Positions 8,201 through 17,924 of a stretch of 64,000 nucleotides of DNA are shown in pieces. A program made the translations under genes and the position numbers. Within the stretch, counting starts at the first letter, position 1. Each line of letters starts with the position of its first letter. The notes beneath the pieces were generated by a model, which did not search any database, was not told the DNA's origin, and was given only the letters and a program-made list of their open reading frames with translations. The DNA comes from Alterisphingorhabdus sp038748365 (lineage in GTDB: Bacteria > Pseudomonadota > Alphaproteobacteria > Sphingomonadales > Sphingomonadaceae). The DNA lies in assembly GCA_038748365.1 (NCBI GenBank), contig JBCDIZ010000005.1, positions 124,001 through 188,000 on the forward strand, in the 5' to 3' direction.

Positions 8201-8811
8201 GCAGGCAGGCCTTTCAGCGGGACATCGTCCGTTTGGGTTTCGGCTTTTGGTGCAACGTCCTGCAATTTGCTGGTGGCTTCAAACAGCATTTTGGCGATAG
8301 CCGGAGCATCGGCTATCGCCCGGATCATCGGCCGCGGGCGGATGATGCTGAGCGAAGTGGCATGCGGCCACAGCATGAAATAGCCGATCTTCGGTGCGCC
8401 CTCCAATTGCAATGCAATACTGCCATAATCATCACCCAGCATTTTCAGGTCCGCTGATTCAATGCGGGTAAGCGGCATATTGAGGCAGTAAGTCAGCGCG
8501 ACGCCAGAGCGCAGCACAACCCGCTTGTTGGTCAGCGTGTACAATGTCGTGCGCTCGACCAGCACCAGATAGCCGATGAATATAGCGACACTGACTGCGC
8601 CTACAGCCAAGAGTGTAAGGCCCGTCGACAAGCTGGTCTGCACGGCATTGATGGCTGAAAAGACAATCACAAACGCAATAGCAATGCGAATATGCAGCGC
8701 GGTTCGTACCATGACCTTCCAGTCGGGAGAGCCCTGCCAAATGATATGTTCCTGATCTGGCAGTTCTTCCGGCAGACCGGGGACGGGTTCAGTGTCATAT
8801 TCGCTGCTCAT
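8197..8811 (-). CDS. puhB: Photosynthetic complex assembly protein PuhB (PH domain)
   Basis: PuhB is a membrane protein with a bacterial PH-like domain that aids reaction-centre assembly. Seen here are the N-terminal LPDQEHIIWQGSPDWKVMVRTALHIR, two adjacent membrane helices at about 50-95, and a cytoplasmic domain with TLYTLTNKRVVLRSGVAL and LTRIESADLK typical of bPH2 proteins. It is 204 residues long, overlaps puhA and puhC by four bases each, and so is translationally coupled to both. Confidence 0.9.
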   Translation of the reverse strand: MSSEYDTEPVPGLPEELPDQEHIIWQGSPDWKVMVRTALHIRIAIAFVIVFSAINAVQTSLSTGLTLLAVGAVSVAIFIGYLVLVERTTLYTLTNKRVVLRSGVALTYCLNMPLTRIESADLKMLGDDYGSIALQLEGAPKIGYFMLWPHATSLSIIRPRPMIRAIADAPAIAKMLFEATSKLQDVAPKAETQTDDVPLKGLPA

Positions 8812-9575
8812 ACCAGCGGCTCCTGACGATCTTTATTGGCGTAGAGATAGCCGCCGCCAAAATAGCCAATGACACGCTCTTCCTCGTAAAAGGTAATTTG
8901 GCCCGGTGTTTTAGGCGTCGGTGCGGCAGCGAACTGGTCGGCGTTGATTGCATCGATAATCACACGTGATTTTCTGCCTTGCACTACCGACATCGCCATA
9001 GGTGCCAGTACCTTATTGGTGCCGGTGTCGACTTCCAGATACCGAATGACGTGCTCAGCGCGGTCAACCCAGATATCCGTTACTGTGCCAGCAACCTTTC
9101 CATCAGCACCATAGACCGTCATGCCGAGCGGATCGGCATCATTGCCGTGGACGCTGATATAAGGAACGGTGCCGATAGGTACGATGCGATTGCGGCCTTC
9201 GCCATCAAGGTCAGGGTGATCTGAGCGCTCGGCCCATGCTGCCGGACCGATGCCATCTTCAAATGGATTGCCGGTTGGCTCATAAGGAGCGCCAGCGGAC
9301 CGAAATGTACGCTTGGCAGCAATATCGACCTTTTCCTTACCGATGGTCGGAGTCGTCATATCCGGGCGATCAAACGGCATTTTGAAGGTCTTGGGCTTAC
9401 CATGCAGCAACGGCCCGCCCAGCGTATCGCTGCGTCCGGTAATTTCATGCTCCAGCGGATAACCTTCGCGACGGTCTTCGCGGCGTAGGTGAAATATCAG
9501 CCCTATGAAAAAAGCAAAAAAGGCGATCAGGGCCACAAAGGCCACATCATATGCTCCTACAAAACTCGTATCCAT
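8808..9575 (-). CDS. puhA: Photosynthetic reaction centre H subunit
   Basis: The H subunit caps the cytoplasmic face of the LM core and guides proton delivery to QB. The protein has one N-terminal transmembrane helix (VAFVALIAFFAFFIGLIF), the following RREDRREGYPLE, and the globular PRC-barrel-like domain with ADGKVAGTVTDIWVDRAEHVIRYLEV. Length is 255 residues, normal for PuhA. It is first of the puhABC group, 30 bases after lhaA, in the standard lhaA-puhABC order. Confidence 0.95.
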   Translation of the reverse strand: MDTSFVGAYDVAFVALIAFFAFFIGLIFHLRREDRREGYPLEHEITGRSDTLGGPLLHGKPKTFKMPFDRPDMTTPTIGKEKVDIAAKRTFRSAGAPYEPTGNPFEDGIGPAAWAERSDHPDLDGEGRNRIVPIGTVPYISVHGNDADPLGMTVYGADGKVAGTVTDIWVDRAEHVIRYLEVDTGTNKVLAPMAMSVVQGRKSRVIIDAINADQFAAAPTPKTPGQITFYEEERVIGYFGGGYLYANKDRQEPLV

Positions 9576-9605
9576 CTCACATCTCCTCAGTCATTTCCGG
9601 TTCAA

Positions 9606-11048
9606 TCAGGTCGGAAATTCGCTCAAGCCAAAGCGTTCACCTGCATTATCCGCGCGCTTTTCATCGGTATCGGCAATGGGCAGCCCAATGACCGGTCCGA
9701 GAACGATCAGCGTCACGAGTAATAAGAAAATCTCCAGGCAATAGACCGCGCCATAGCCGCTGGCGCGTACTGCCAATGTATGTCCCAAACCATCGGCCAG
9801 TGCGTAATAGGCAATGCCATCGCGGATTAGCCCGCCCAGCACGATACCCAGCCCGGCTGCACTGGCCTGCACTGCGCCCCATGCGCCAAGGGCAAGCCCC
9901 GAAGCGCCTTCTTTCGCCAGTCCCATAGCTGCAATCATTGTGCCCACCGAGAACAGGCCGGTGCCAAAGCCAATGGCGAATGCACCGCTGAACAATAGCG
10001 GGACCGAGCCAAGCGGCGCGGCAAAGAGTGTCATCAAAAAGGCGAATATACCGGCGACAGCGCCAACGCCGGCAAGGCGCAGTGGATTGGCACCATGGGT
10101 CAGGCGCTGACCGCTAAACGCAAAGGCGATCAGTGCGCCAATCGCCCAAGCACCGGTTAATGCGGTGGTTGCACCAACTGAAAGACCCAGAATCTCACCA
10201 CCATAAGGCTCCAGCAATGCATCCTGCATCGCAAAGGCCATTGCCCCTAAGCCAATGGCGAGCAGCAAGCGTGTAGTGTTGGGACGTGCGGTAAATCCAG
10301 CCCAGATTTCGCTAAAAGGTGGCGATGGCGGGTCGGACTTTTTCAACGCACTGCCGCGTGGCTCCTGTTTCCATAGCGCCACGATGTTAAGTACGATGGT
10401 GACCACCGCTGCACCTTGAATAACCTCGACCAGCCGGGTATTGCTGAAATTGGCGAGCAAATTGCCGATGGTGAAGGCGGCAATCATCATGCCGATCAAC
10501 AGCATGACATAGAGCAGGGCAACGACACGCGGGCGCTTGGCTTTGGGCGCAATATCGGTCGCTAATGCAAGACCTGCAGTCTGGGTCACATGCATGCCTG
10601 CCCCGGTGAGGAGAAAGGAGAGACAGGCCGCCGCAACCCCGGCGAGGAAGGTATCTTCGCGGGTGATGAGAACCAGTGCAAATGGCATGATGGCAAAACC
10701 ACCAAACTGGCCCAGGGTGCCAAACCAGATATAGGGCACACGTCGCCAGCCGAGCAGCGAACGGTGAGTATCGGATTTATAGCCGATCAGCGCGCGGAAG
10801 GGCGCGACCACTAGCGGAATACCGATCATTAGCGCGATAATCCAGGTCGGGATGCCAAGCTCAACAATCAGCACCCGGTTAAGCGTGCCGTTGAGGAGTA
10901 CGACCGCCAGACCAACGCTGACCTGAAACAGCGCCAGCCGCAGCAGGCGGCCGAGCGGCAATTCAGTGCTCGCCGCATCGGCAAAGGGCAGGGCGCGGAT
11001 ACCCACGCTCTGCCAGAAACCGATAAAGGAGGAGCCCTGCTGTTTCAC
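9606..11048 (-). CDS. lhaA: LH1 assembly protein LhaA (PucC family)
   Basis: A 12-helix major-facilitator-type protein of the BCD (bacteriochlorophyll delivery)/PucC family, needed to assemble light-harvesting complex 1. Markers are LPLGRLLRLALFQVSVGLAVVLLNGTLNRV near the N-terminus, RALIGYKSDTHRSLLGWRRVPYIW, and GLFSVGTMIAAMGL. Length is 480 residues. Its start overlaps the bchM stop by four bases. A second family member, bch2, lies at 23385-24770. Confidence 0.93.
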   Translation of the reverse strand: MKQQGSSFIGFWQSVGIRALPFADAASTELPLGRLLRLALFQVSVGLAVVLLNGTLNRVLIVELGIPTWIIALMIGIPLVVAPFRALIGYKSDTHRSLLGWRRVPYIWFGTLGQFGGFAIMPFALVLITREDTFLAGVAAACLSFLLTGAGMHVTQTAGLALATDIAPKAKRPRVVALLYVMLLIGMMIAAFTIGNLLANFSNTRLVEVIQGAAVVTIVLNIVALWKQEPRGSALKKSDPPSPPFSEIWAGFTARPNTTRLLLAIGLGAMAFAMQDALLEPYGGEILGLSVGATTALTGAWAIGALIAFAFSGQRLTHGANPLRLAGVGAVAGIFAFLMTLFAAPLGSVPLLFSGAFAIGFGTGLFSVGTMIAAMGLAKEGASGLALGAWGAVQASAAGLGIVLGGLIRDGIAYYALADGLGHTLAVRASGYGAVYCLEIFLLLVTLIVLGPVIGLPIADTDEKRADNAGERFGLSEFPT

Positions 11049-11743
11049 CGGCGATGCATCCCCATGGCTTCGGATTTGTAGAATCCGCTCGATATCCGCT
11101 GGGTGAAGTCAATCTCCCAGTCGGACAGCGCAGTTTCGATGGCTTTGCTCAACCGCGCTTCGGAAAGTGGCTTGATGGCGGGAGAGCGGTCACTACGCGG
11201 GAAAGCCTTGCCGACAATATGCATGGTGCGCAGCAGTGCGGTGCCCGGTGCAAAGGTATAGGCGATATTATTGGCGCGGTCGGACCAGGCTTTCAGCACT
11301 GCAATAACATCGTCCTGACTGTAATGAATGAGCGAGTCCATGGCGATGACATGGTCAAAAATGCCAAGGTCGCGGTGGCGCATATCGCCGACTTTCCAAT
11401 CGATGGAGAGACCTTCAGGCGCGCGCTTCTGTGCGACATCGATCAGCCCCTGCGACACATCAACCGCGACCACATGCGCACCGCGCTTTGCGGCCTCAAT
11501 CGACAGCGCGCCGGTGCCGCATCCGGCATCAAGCAGCCGCATGCCGTGCATATCGGTGGGCAGAGTGTCGAGCAGGATATCGCGCATCTTGTCGCGACCG
11601 GCGCGGACGGTGGCACGGATACCGCTGACCGGCGCGTCGGAGGTCAGATCTTCCCAAGCCTTGCGCGCGGTCTGGTCGAAATAATGCTCCAGCCGCTGGC
11701 GGCTTTGGTGATATGTAGTGGATGCGAGGCTTTGTCCCATCAT
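11045..11743 (-). CDS. bchM: Mg-protoporphyrin IX O-methyltransferase
   Basis: BchM methylates the C13 propionate of Mg-protoporphyrin IX using S-adenosylmethionine, giving the substrate of AcsF. The class I methyltransferase motif RLLDAGCGTGALSIEAAKRGAHVVAVD and the later FDHVIAMDSLIHY are clear. Length is 232 residues. It overlaps bchL and lhaA by four bases each. Confidence 0.93.
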   Translation of the reverse strand: MMGQSLASTTYHQSRQRLEHYFDQTARKAWEDLTSDAPVSGIRATVRAGRDKMRDILLDTLPTDMHGMRLLDAGCGTGALSIEAAKRGAHVVAVDVSQGLIDVAQKRAPEGLSIDWKVGDMRHRDLGIFDHVIAMDSLIHYSQDDVIAVLKAWSDRANNIAYTFAPGTALLRTMHIVGKAFPRSDRSPAIKPLSEARLSKAIETALSDWEIDFTQRISSGFYKSEAMGMHRR

Positions 11744-12630
11744 TCAAACCCCAGAAAATCGAAGATATCTCGGTCTTTCATCGGCTTGGTTTCAAGCGGA
11801 TCGGCACCGTCCCAAAGCTTTTTTGCCAGCGCGATATATTCCTGCCGCGCCGTTTCGACTTCGGGCGTGTCTTCCATCTCGAAAAGCGTGCATTTTTTCA
11901 GCCGGGAACGACGGATCGCGTCCAAGTCCTTGAAATGTGCCAGACGCTTCATGCCGATGGCGTCGGAGAAACGGTCAATCTCGTCAGTCTGGGCCGAACG
12001 ATTGGCGACGCAACCCGCAAGCCGGACATTATAGTTTTTCGCCTTGGCGTTAATCGCGGCGACAATGCGGTTCATGGCGAAGATGCTGTCAAAATCATTG
12101 GCGGCAACAACAAGCGCATTGTCGGCATGCTGCAACGGCGCAGCAAAGCCGCCGCAGACAACATCGCCAAGGACATCGAAGATCACTACATCGGTATCTT
12201 CGAGCAGATGATGCTGTTTGAGCAATTTGACCGTCTGACCAACAACATAGCCGCCGCATCCGGTGCCGGCTGGCGGGCCACCGGCCTCGACACACATCAC
12301 GCCATTATAGCCCTCAAACATATAGTCATCGGGGCGCAGTTCCTCGCTGTGAAAATCAACGGTTTCGAGCACGTCGATCACTGTCGGCATCATCTTCTTG
12401 GTCAGGGTGAAGGTGCTGTCATGCTTTGGGTCGCAGCCGATTTGCAGAACACGATGGCCGAGCTTGGTGAAGGCAGCGGAGAGGTTGGAAGAGGTGGTCG
12501 ATTTGCCGATACCGCCCTTGCCATAAATGGCGAACACCTTAGCAGTTTTGATCTCGTCTTTCGGGTCGAGATGGACCTGAACACTACCGTCGCCATCAGG
12601 CGGCGTATCGCTGCCGTCTAAAAGGGTCAT
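11740..12630 (-). CDS. bchL: Dark protochlorophyllide reductase, iron-sulfur ATPase subunit L
   Basis: BchL is the nitrogenase-Fe-protein-like dimer that hands electrons to BchNB in light-independent protochlorophyllide reduction. The P-loop GKGGIGKSTTSSNLSAA, the CDPKHDSTF switch and the two cluster cysteines in PAGTGCGGYVVG and DVVCGGFAAPL are all present. Length is 296 residues. It lies 43 bases after bchH and overlaps bchM by four bases. Because the enzyme is oxygen-sensitive, its use in an aerobic organism presumably depends on low local O2 or protection. Confidence 0.96.
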   Translation of the reverse strand: MTLLDGSDTPPDGDGSVQVHLDPKDEIKTAKVFAIYGKGGIGKSTTSSNLSAAFTKLGHRVLQIGCDPKHDSTFTLTKKMMPTVIDVLETVDFHSEELRPDDYMFEGYNGVMCVEAGGPPAGTGCGGYVVGQTVKLLKQHHLLEDTDVVIFDVLGDVVCGGFAAPLQHADNALVVAANDFDSIFAMNRIVAAINAKAKNYNVRLAGCVANRSAQTDEIDRFSDAIGMKRLAHFKDLDAIRRSRLKKCTLFEMEDTPEVETARQEYIALAKKLWDGADPLETKPMKDRDIFDFLGFE

Positions 12631-12673
12631 TGGGGGGTCTCCTCTCTCCAGGAAATGATTTTATTCAGTGGCA

Positions 12674-15600
12674 TCATTCGGCGGGCACCAGGCCTTCCAG
12701 CCGGTCCTCCAGATCGTCACAGGCGGCCTGTAATGCGGCGAGGGTTGCCTCATCCGGCTGCCACAGGTCGCGATCACATGCTTCGAGCAGCCGCTCGGCC
12801 ATACGTGACGATGATTTGGGGTTTAGCTTCGCGAGACGCGCGCGCATCTCGTCGTCAAGTACAAAGGTTTCACTGATCTGTTGATATACCCAGGGCGAGA
12901 CAGTCTCGCTGGTGGTTGCCGACCAGCCCAGCGTATTGGTGACATGCGCCTCAATATTACGCACGCCTTCAAAACCGTGCTTCAGCAGGCCTTCATACCA
13001 TTTCGGGTTGAGCATCCGGGTACGGGTTTCCAGATCAATCTGCTCACCCAATGTGCGCACCTTGGTGTCGCCCTGGGTTGCATCGACAACGTAAACCGGT
13101 GTGGCTTTGCCGCGGGCTTTCTCGACCGCTTTGGTCATGCCGCCAAGGCCATCGACATAATGGTCAATGTCAGTAACGCCGAGCTCGACCGATTCCAGAT
13201 TCTGATAGGTCAGATCGACATTGGCGAGTTCGCTTTGCAGCAATTCGCGCTGCTGCACCGGCTCGCCGCTGCGTCCATAGGCAAAGCCCTTTTTGGACTC
13301 GAACATGTTGGCGAGCTCTTCCTCGTCATCCCATGTCGCGCCGTCGATCATCTGATTGACATTGGCGCCGTAAGCGCCCTCGGCATTGGAGAAGACACGT
13401 AAGGATGCGGTTTCCAGATCGCAGCCATGCTGTTCCTGATGCGCAAGGCTGTGTTTACGCACAAAATTCTGGTCGAGCGGCTCATCGGCGCTGGTAGCGA
13501 GCCAACTCGCCTCGGCCAGCATCCGCGTTTGCAGCGGCAACAGATCGCGGAAGATGCCCGACAGGGTAATCACGACATCAATGCGCGGACGACCGAGTTC
13601 TTCGAGCGGGATCAGTTCAGCGCCGGCAAGGCGGCCATAATCATCGAACCGTGGCCGCGCGCCAATAAACGCCATCGCCTGGGCAATCTGCGAACCTTCG
13701 CTCTTCAGATTGTCGGTACCCCATAGCACCATGGCTATGCTTTCGGGCAGTTTTTCGCCATTTTCTGCATGGCGCGTCAGCAATTGTTCGGCCTGTGTCA
13801 TACCCAGTTTGGTCGCAAGGCTGCTGGGGATGCGGAACGGGTCAAAGCCGTGAATATTGCGGCCGGTTGGCAGCACCTCGGTATTGTTGAGCACATCTCC
13901 GCCCGGAGCCGGCGGGACATAATGACCGTCCAACGCCGCCATCAGCGAGCCGAGTTCGTCACTGCTGTCGAGCTTGGCGGCGATTTCCTCGCGCTCTTGA
14001 TCGGGGCTGGCCTTGGTCATGGCGTCGATCAGGTCTTCGCGCTCCTGATCCTCCAGCTTGCCGCCAAGCACATGCAGGCCCTGTGGGATCAGCTCTTTTT
14101 CCAGCTCATAGAGACGGCCCGAAAGTGTTTCCAAGTCGCCCGCCTCGATATCCAGTTCGTCGCACTGCTCCTGGATCATCTGTTCCAGCTCAGTACGCTC
14201 GGGATCATCAGGAGACGCGGTGCGCCAGCTTTCGAGCATGGATTTCAGTTCGACAAAACCCTTATAGAGACCCGCTTCGGCCAGTGGCGGCGTCAGATAG
14301 CTGATCAGCGTTGCACCCGAGCGGCGCTTGGCAATAATGCCTTCAGACGGGTTGTTTGAAGCATAGAGATAGAAATTGGGCAGATTACCGATCAGCCTTT
14401 CAGGCCAGCAGCTACCGCTCATGCCGGTCTGTTTGCCAGGCATGAATTCCAGTGCGCCATGGGTACCGAAATGCAGCGCGGCATGGGCACCGAAATCCTC
14501 GCGGATATAGCGGTAAAAAGCCGAGAAGGCGTGGGTCGGGGTAAAGGTGCCTTCGAACAACAACCGCATCGGGTCACCTTCATAGCCAAAAGTTGGCTGA
14601 ACCCCGACAAAGATATTGCCGAAATGCGCGCCCAGTATCTGGATATTCTGCCCATCGCTAAGCTGTTTGCCGGGAGCAGGACCCCATTGTGCCTCAATTT
14701 CTTTCAGATAAGGCTCGCGGCGGACATAATCATCGGCAGAAATGCGCACCGCGACATTGGCGTCTGCGCCATATTGCTCGGCATTGCCTTTCAGAACAAT
14801 GTCCTGCAATTCGGCCACCGTTTCCGGCGCTTCGACCGAATAACCCTCGGCTTTCAGACGATGCAGTGTTGCATGCAATGATTCAAACACCGAAAGAAAA
14901 GCCGCAGTACCGGTCGCGCCGGAATTGGGCGGGAAGTTGAACAGCACCAGCGCCAATTTGCGCTCGGCCTTTTCGGCACGGCGCATCTCGATCATCCGCG
15001 CTACCTTGGAAGCCAGAGCCGCCGCCCGCTCGGGGCAGCTATGCATGGCGCGGACATTGTTTTCATCGGTAAAGTGGCAGTTACGGCTGCAGCCATGACA
15101 GCCTCCGGGCGAACCGTCCGAACGGCCACCAAAGACTGTCGGCGTAATCGCGCCGTCAAGCTCAGGAATGGCGAGCATGATCGTGGTTTCCAGCGGCAAC
15201 AGTCCGGTATCGCCGGAGCTCCAGTTTTCCAGAGATTGGAACTCAATCGGATGCGCCGCGACATAGGGGATATCCAGCCCGCGAAGCGCCTCAACTGCGG
15301 CATCGACATCATTATAAGCAGGGCCACCGACGAGCGAGAAGCCGGTGAGATTGATAATCGCGTCAACTGTAGGCTTGTGATCTTCATCGACAAAATAGCT
15401 ATCAATTGCCGGGCGCGCATCCAAGCCATTGGCAAAGGCCGGAATGACCTTGAGGCCCTGCGTCTCCAGCATTTCGATCATGCCGTCATAATGGCCTGCA
15501 TCCTTGCCCAGAAGATAGGAACGCAGCATCAGTAGGCCGACCGTCCCTTTCGGCTTTTTCGGTGCCGGCAGGAGGCTCGCATCTTCGGTCAGCCGCTCTG

Positions 15601-16267
15601 GCATATCCGGGTGATAGACACCGACCTCAGGATATTCGCGCGGCGGTTGCACGTCGAAAGTATCTCTCAGGGCTTCGCGCTCGCCGCTGGCATATTTGTT
15701 GACCAGACCGCGCACCATATCGACGACATTGTCATCAGAACCCGCGAGCCAATATTGCAGGGTGAGGAAATATTGCCGCAAATCCTGAGCCGAGCCGGGG
15801 ATGAAGCGCAGAATTTTTGGCAGGCGGCGCAGCATTTTCATCTGGCTGGCACCTGCGCCACCGCCAGGCTTTTTCGAGCCGCGCAGCTTTTTCAGCAGCG
15901 CCATCGGGCCTTTGGCAGGCTTGTCCATGCTGTAGCTGCCCAGTCGGGTCAGCTTGACGATTTCCGCCGTCGACATCAGGCCGACTATGGCGTCGCAATC
16001 ATCGCGCCGGGCTTTCAGTGCCGAATGGATCATGCGCACCTGATCCTCAATGAAAATCATGGTGACGATGATGATATCGGCGGTGGCGATATCGGCTTTG
16101 GCGGCTTCGAGCAGCTCAGGATTGCTGCCCCAGTCCGCTGCAGCGTGCAGATTGATGCTGATATTGTCCTTCGCCAATTGTTGATTGGCGCGCTCAACCG
16201 CAGCGGTGAGGTGGTTATCCAGAGTGATGATAACCGTCTTAACAGTGGGGGAACTGTTATTTGGCAT
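12674..16267 (-). CDS. bchH: Magnesium chelatase subunit H
   Basis: BchH is the large porphyrin-binding subunit of Mg chelatase, which with BchI and BchD inserts Mg2+ into protoporphyrin IX. The 1197-residue length is normal. The CobN/BchH core shows GTDNLKSEGSQIAQAMAFIGARPR, LIPLEELGRPRIDVVITLSGIFRDLLP and HFGTHGALEFMPGKQTGMS. The first eleven bases overlap the end of bchB. The matching ATPase subunits are at 42-44.8 kb in a separate operon. Confidence 0.96.
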   Translation of the reverse strand: MPNNSSPTVKTVIITLDNHLTAAVERANQQLAKDNISINLHAAADWGSNPELLEAAKADIATADIIIVTMIFIEDQVRMIHSALKARRDDCDAIVGLMSTAEIVKLTRLGSYSMDKPAKGPMALLKKLRGSKKPGGGAGASQMKMLRRLPKILRFIPGSAQDLRQYFLTLQYWLAGSDDNVVDMVRGLVNKYASGEREALRDTFDVQPPREYPEVGVYHPDMPERLTEDASLLPAPKKPKGTVGLLMLRSYLLGKDAGHYDGMIEMLETQGLKVIPAFANGLDARPAIDSYFVDEDHKPTVDAIINLTGFSLVGGPAYNDVDAAVEALRGLDIPYVAAHPIEFQSLENWSSGDTGLLPLETTIMLAIPELDGAITPTVFGGRSDGSPGGCHGCSRNCHFTDENNVRAMHSCPERAAALASKVARMIEMRRAEKAERKLALVLFNFPPNSGATGTAAFLSVFESLHATLHRLKAEGYSVEAPETVAELQDIVLKGNAEQYGADANVAVRISADDYVRREPYLKEIEAQWGPAPGKQLSDGQNIQILGAHFGNIFVGVQPTFGYEGDPMRLLFEGTFTPTHAFSAFYRYIREDFGAHAALHFGTHGALEFMPGKQTGMSGSCWPERLIGNLPNFYLYASNNPSEGIIAKRRSGATLISYLTPPLAEAGLYKGFVELKSMLESWRTASPDDPERTELEQMIQEQCDELDIEAGDLETLSGRLYELEKELIPQGLHVLGGKLEDQEREDLIDAMTKASPDQEREEIAAKLDSSDELGSLMAALDGHYVPPAPGGDVLNNTEVLPTGRNIHGFDPFRIPSSLATKLGMTQAEQLLTRHAENGEKLPESIAMVLWGTDNLKSEGSQIAQAMAFIGARPRFDDYGRLAGAELIPLEELGRPRIDVVITLSGIFRDLLPLQTRMLAEASWLATSADEPLDQNFVRKHSLAHQEQHGCDLETASLRVFSNAEGAYGANVNQMIDGATWDDEEELANMFESKKGFAYGRSGEPVQQRELLQSELANVDLTYQNLESVELGVTDIDHYVDGLGGMTKAVEKARGKATPVYVVDATQGDTKVRTLGEQIDLETRTRMLNPKWYEGLLKHGFEGVRNIEAHVTNTLGWSATTSETVSPWVYQQISETFVLDDEMRARLAKLNPKSSSRMAERLLEACDRDLWQPDEATLAALQAACDDLEDRLEGLVPAE

Positions 16268-17921
16268 AATGCGCCTTCGCGTCGTAAAGAGTGTCCAGTT
16301 CTATCGTTGCTATTCCTTGCTCTGCGGCGAAGGTTTCGGTGTTACGACGTGCCTTTCCCCGCACGAAGAATGGTATTTTCTTAAGTTCCTTCATCGCTTC
16401 ATCGGTCCAGACAGTTTCATCCTCCCCAGAATGGGGAGGGGGACCAGCCGCAGGCTGGTGGAGGGGGGCTTCCACTTGCGAATCTCTTGCGAGAGTTTGC
16501 ACATCTTCGAGAGGTTGTGCCGTGTGGCCTGCCCCCTCCACCACGCCGCTTTGCGGCGCGGTCCCCCTCCCCGTGCCAGGGAGGACTGAGTGACCGAGAT
16601 GCGACGGACCGGCTTCATCGCTGAACTCAAAGTCATCGCGGAACATGGTGAGCAGATGCTCTTCCAGCCCCATGACCAGCGGGTGCACCCAATCGTCAAA
16701 AATGACATTGGCGCCTTCAAAACCCATTTGTGGGGAGAAGCGCGCCGGGAAGTCCTGCACATGCACTGGCGCGGAAATCACCGCACAGGGCAGCGAGAAG
16801 CGTTTGGCAATATGCCGCTCCATCTGGGTGCCGAGGATCAGCTCCGGCTGCGCTTCTTCAATCGCTTTTTCGACCGCCAGATGGTCATCGGTGATCAGCG
16901 GCTCGACATCATATTTCTTGGCAGCAGCACGGACATCGCGGGCAAATTCGCGATTATAGCAGCCCAGGCCGCAGACCTTATAGCCCAGCTCTTCGCTCGC
17001 GATACGCGCGGCGGCGACGGCATGCGTCGCATCGCCAAAGATAAAGACGCGCTTGCCAGTGAGGTAGTTGGAGTCAATCGAGCGGCTCCACCAGGACATG
17101 CGCGACAGGTTGCGCTCCAGCATCGGTTCGGGGTCAACCCCGGCAATTTCGGCGACCTCACGGACAAAATCCTGCGTTGCGCCAATGCCGATAGGTACGG
17201 TGCGAACCATAGGCTGGCGGAAGGTGCGCTTCAGATAATCCGCAGCCATTTCGCCAATCTCGGGATACATGACGATATTGAAATCGGCTTCACCGAGGCG
17301 GGCAATATCGGCAGCGGTGGCGCCCATCGGCGCCGTGACGTTGACGTCCACGCCCAAGCCATCGAGCAGCCGCGTGACTTCGACAATATCGTCACGGTGA
17401 CGGAAACCAAGCGCAGTCGGGCCGAGCAAATTGGCGAGTGGACGACGGCCCGTGGTTTCACGGTCGCTCGGTGCGCGCTCCTTGTCGGCAACCGAGCGGA
17501 CAATCTGGTAGAACGTCTCCGCCGCACCCCAATTTTCCTTGCGCTGATAGCTAGGCAGTTCGAGTGGAATGACAGGGATGGGGAGGCCCATTTTCTCGAT
17601 CAGGCCGGCAGGATCATCCTGTATCAACTCAGCAGTGCAGGAAGCGCCCACCAGCATCGCATCAGGCTTGAAACGCTCCAGCGTATCGAGCGCAGCATCT
17701 TGAAACAGCTCGGATGTGTCCTTGCCGAGATCGCGAGCCTGGAAGGTGGTGTAGGTCACCGGCGGACGATGGTCGCGACGCTCGATCATGGTAAACAACA
17801 GGTCGGCATAGGTGTCGCCCTGGGGCGAGTGCAGCAGATAGTGTACACCCTTCATGCCGGTGGCAACACGCATGGCTCCTACATGGGGCGGGCCTTCATA
17901 TGTCCAGACGGCTAGCTGCAT
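16257..17921 (-). CDS. bchB: Dark protochlorophyllide reductase subunit B with repeat-encoded insert
   Basis: BchB pairs with BchN to form the catalytic NifDK-like core of protochlorophyllide reductase. The N-terminal oxidoreductase domain shows the usual MQLAVWTYEGPPHVGAMRVA start and GASCTAELIQDDP. The small C-terminal domain starts at about residue 504 (WTDEAMKELKKIPFFVRGKARR). Between them, residues about 446-501 (LPGTGRGTAP...PPPHSGEDE) are encoded by a 166-base palindromic repeat (16420-16585) that recurs in non-coding DNA at 62441-62594. The frame stays open and the insert falls in the interdomain linker, so the gene is probably functional. The protein, at 554 residues, is longer than typical BchB. 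Confidence 0.93.
   Translation of the reverse strand: MQLAVWTYEGPPHVGAMRVATGMKGVHYLLHSPQGDTYADLLFTMIERRDHRPPVTYTTFQARDLGKDTSELFQDAALDTLERFKPDAMLVGASCTAELIQDDPAGLIEKMGLPIPVIPLELPSYQRKENWGAAETFYQIVRSVADKERAPSDRETTGRRPLANLLGPTALGFRHRDDIVEVTRLLDGLGVDVNVTAPMGATAADIARLGEADFNIVMYPEIGEMAADYLKRTFRQPMVRTVPIGIGATQDFVREVAEIAGVDPEPMLERNLSRMSWWSRSIDSNYLTGKRVFIFGDATHAVAAARIASEELGYKVCGLGCYNREFARDVRAAAKKYDVEPLITDDHLAVEKAIEEAQPELILGTQMERHIAKRFSLPCAVISAPVHVQDFPARFSPQMGFEGANVIFDDWVHPLVMGLEEHLLTMFRDDFEFSDEAGPSHLGHSVLPGTGRGTAPQSGVVEGAGHTAQPLEDVQTLARDSQVEAPLHQPAAGPPPHSGEDETVWTDEAMKELKKIPFFVRGKARRNTETFAAEQGIATIELDTLYDAKAHYAK
16420..16585. repeat. Palindromic repeat element inside bchB
   Basis: A composite palindrome. 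TCCTCCCC (16420-16427), GGGGAGGGGGACCA and TGGTGGAGGGGG on the left are matched in reverse by CCCCCTCCACCA, GGTCCCCCTCCCC and GGGAGGA on the right (to 16585), with GC-rich local hairpins in each half. The left half is nearly identical to the intergenic element starting at 62442, including GGGGAGGGGGACCA and TGGTGGAGGGGG. It adds about 55 codons to bchB without breaking the frame. Confidence 0.85.
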
Positions 17922-17924
17922 CGC

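Noticed and set aside
16257..17921. bchB as a pseudogene because of the repeat
   Set aside because: The frame is intact through the repeat and both conserved domains are complete.
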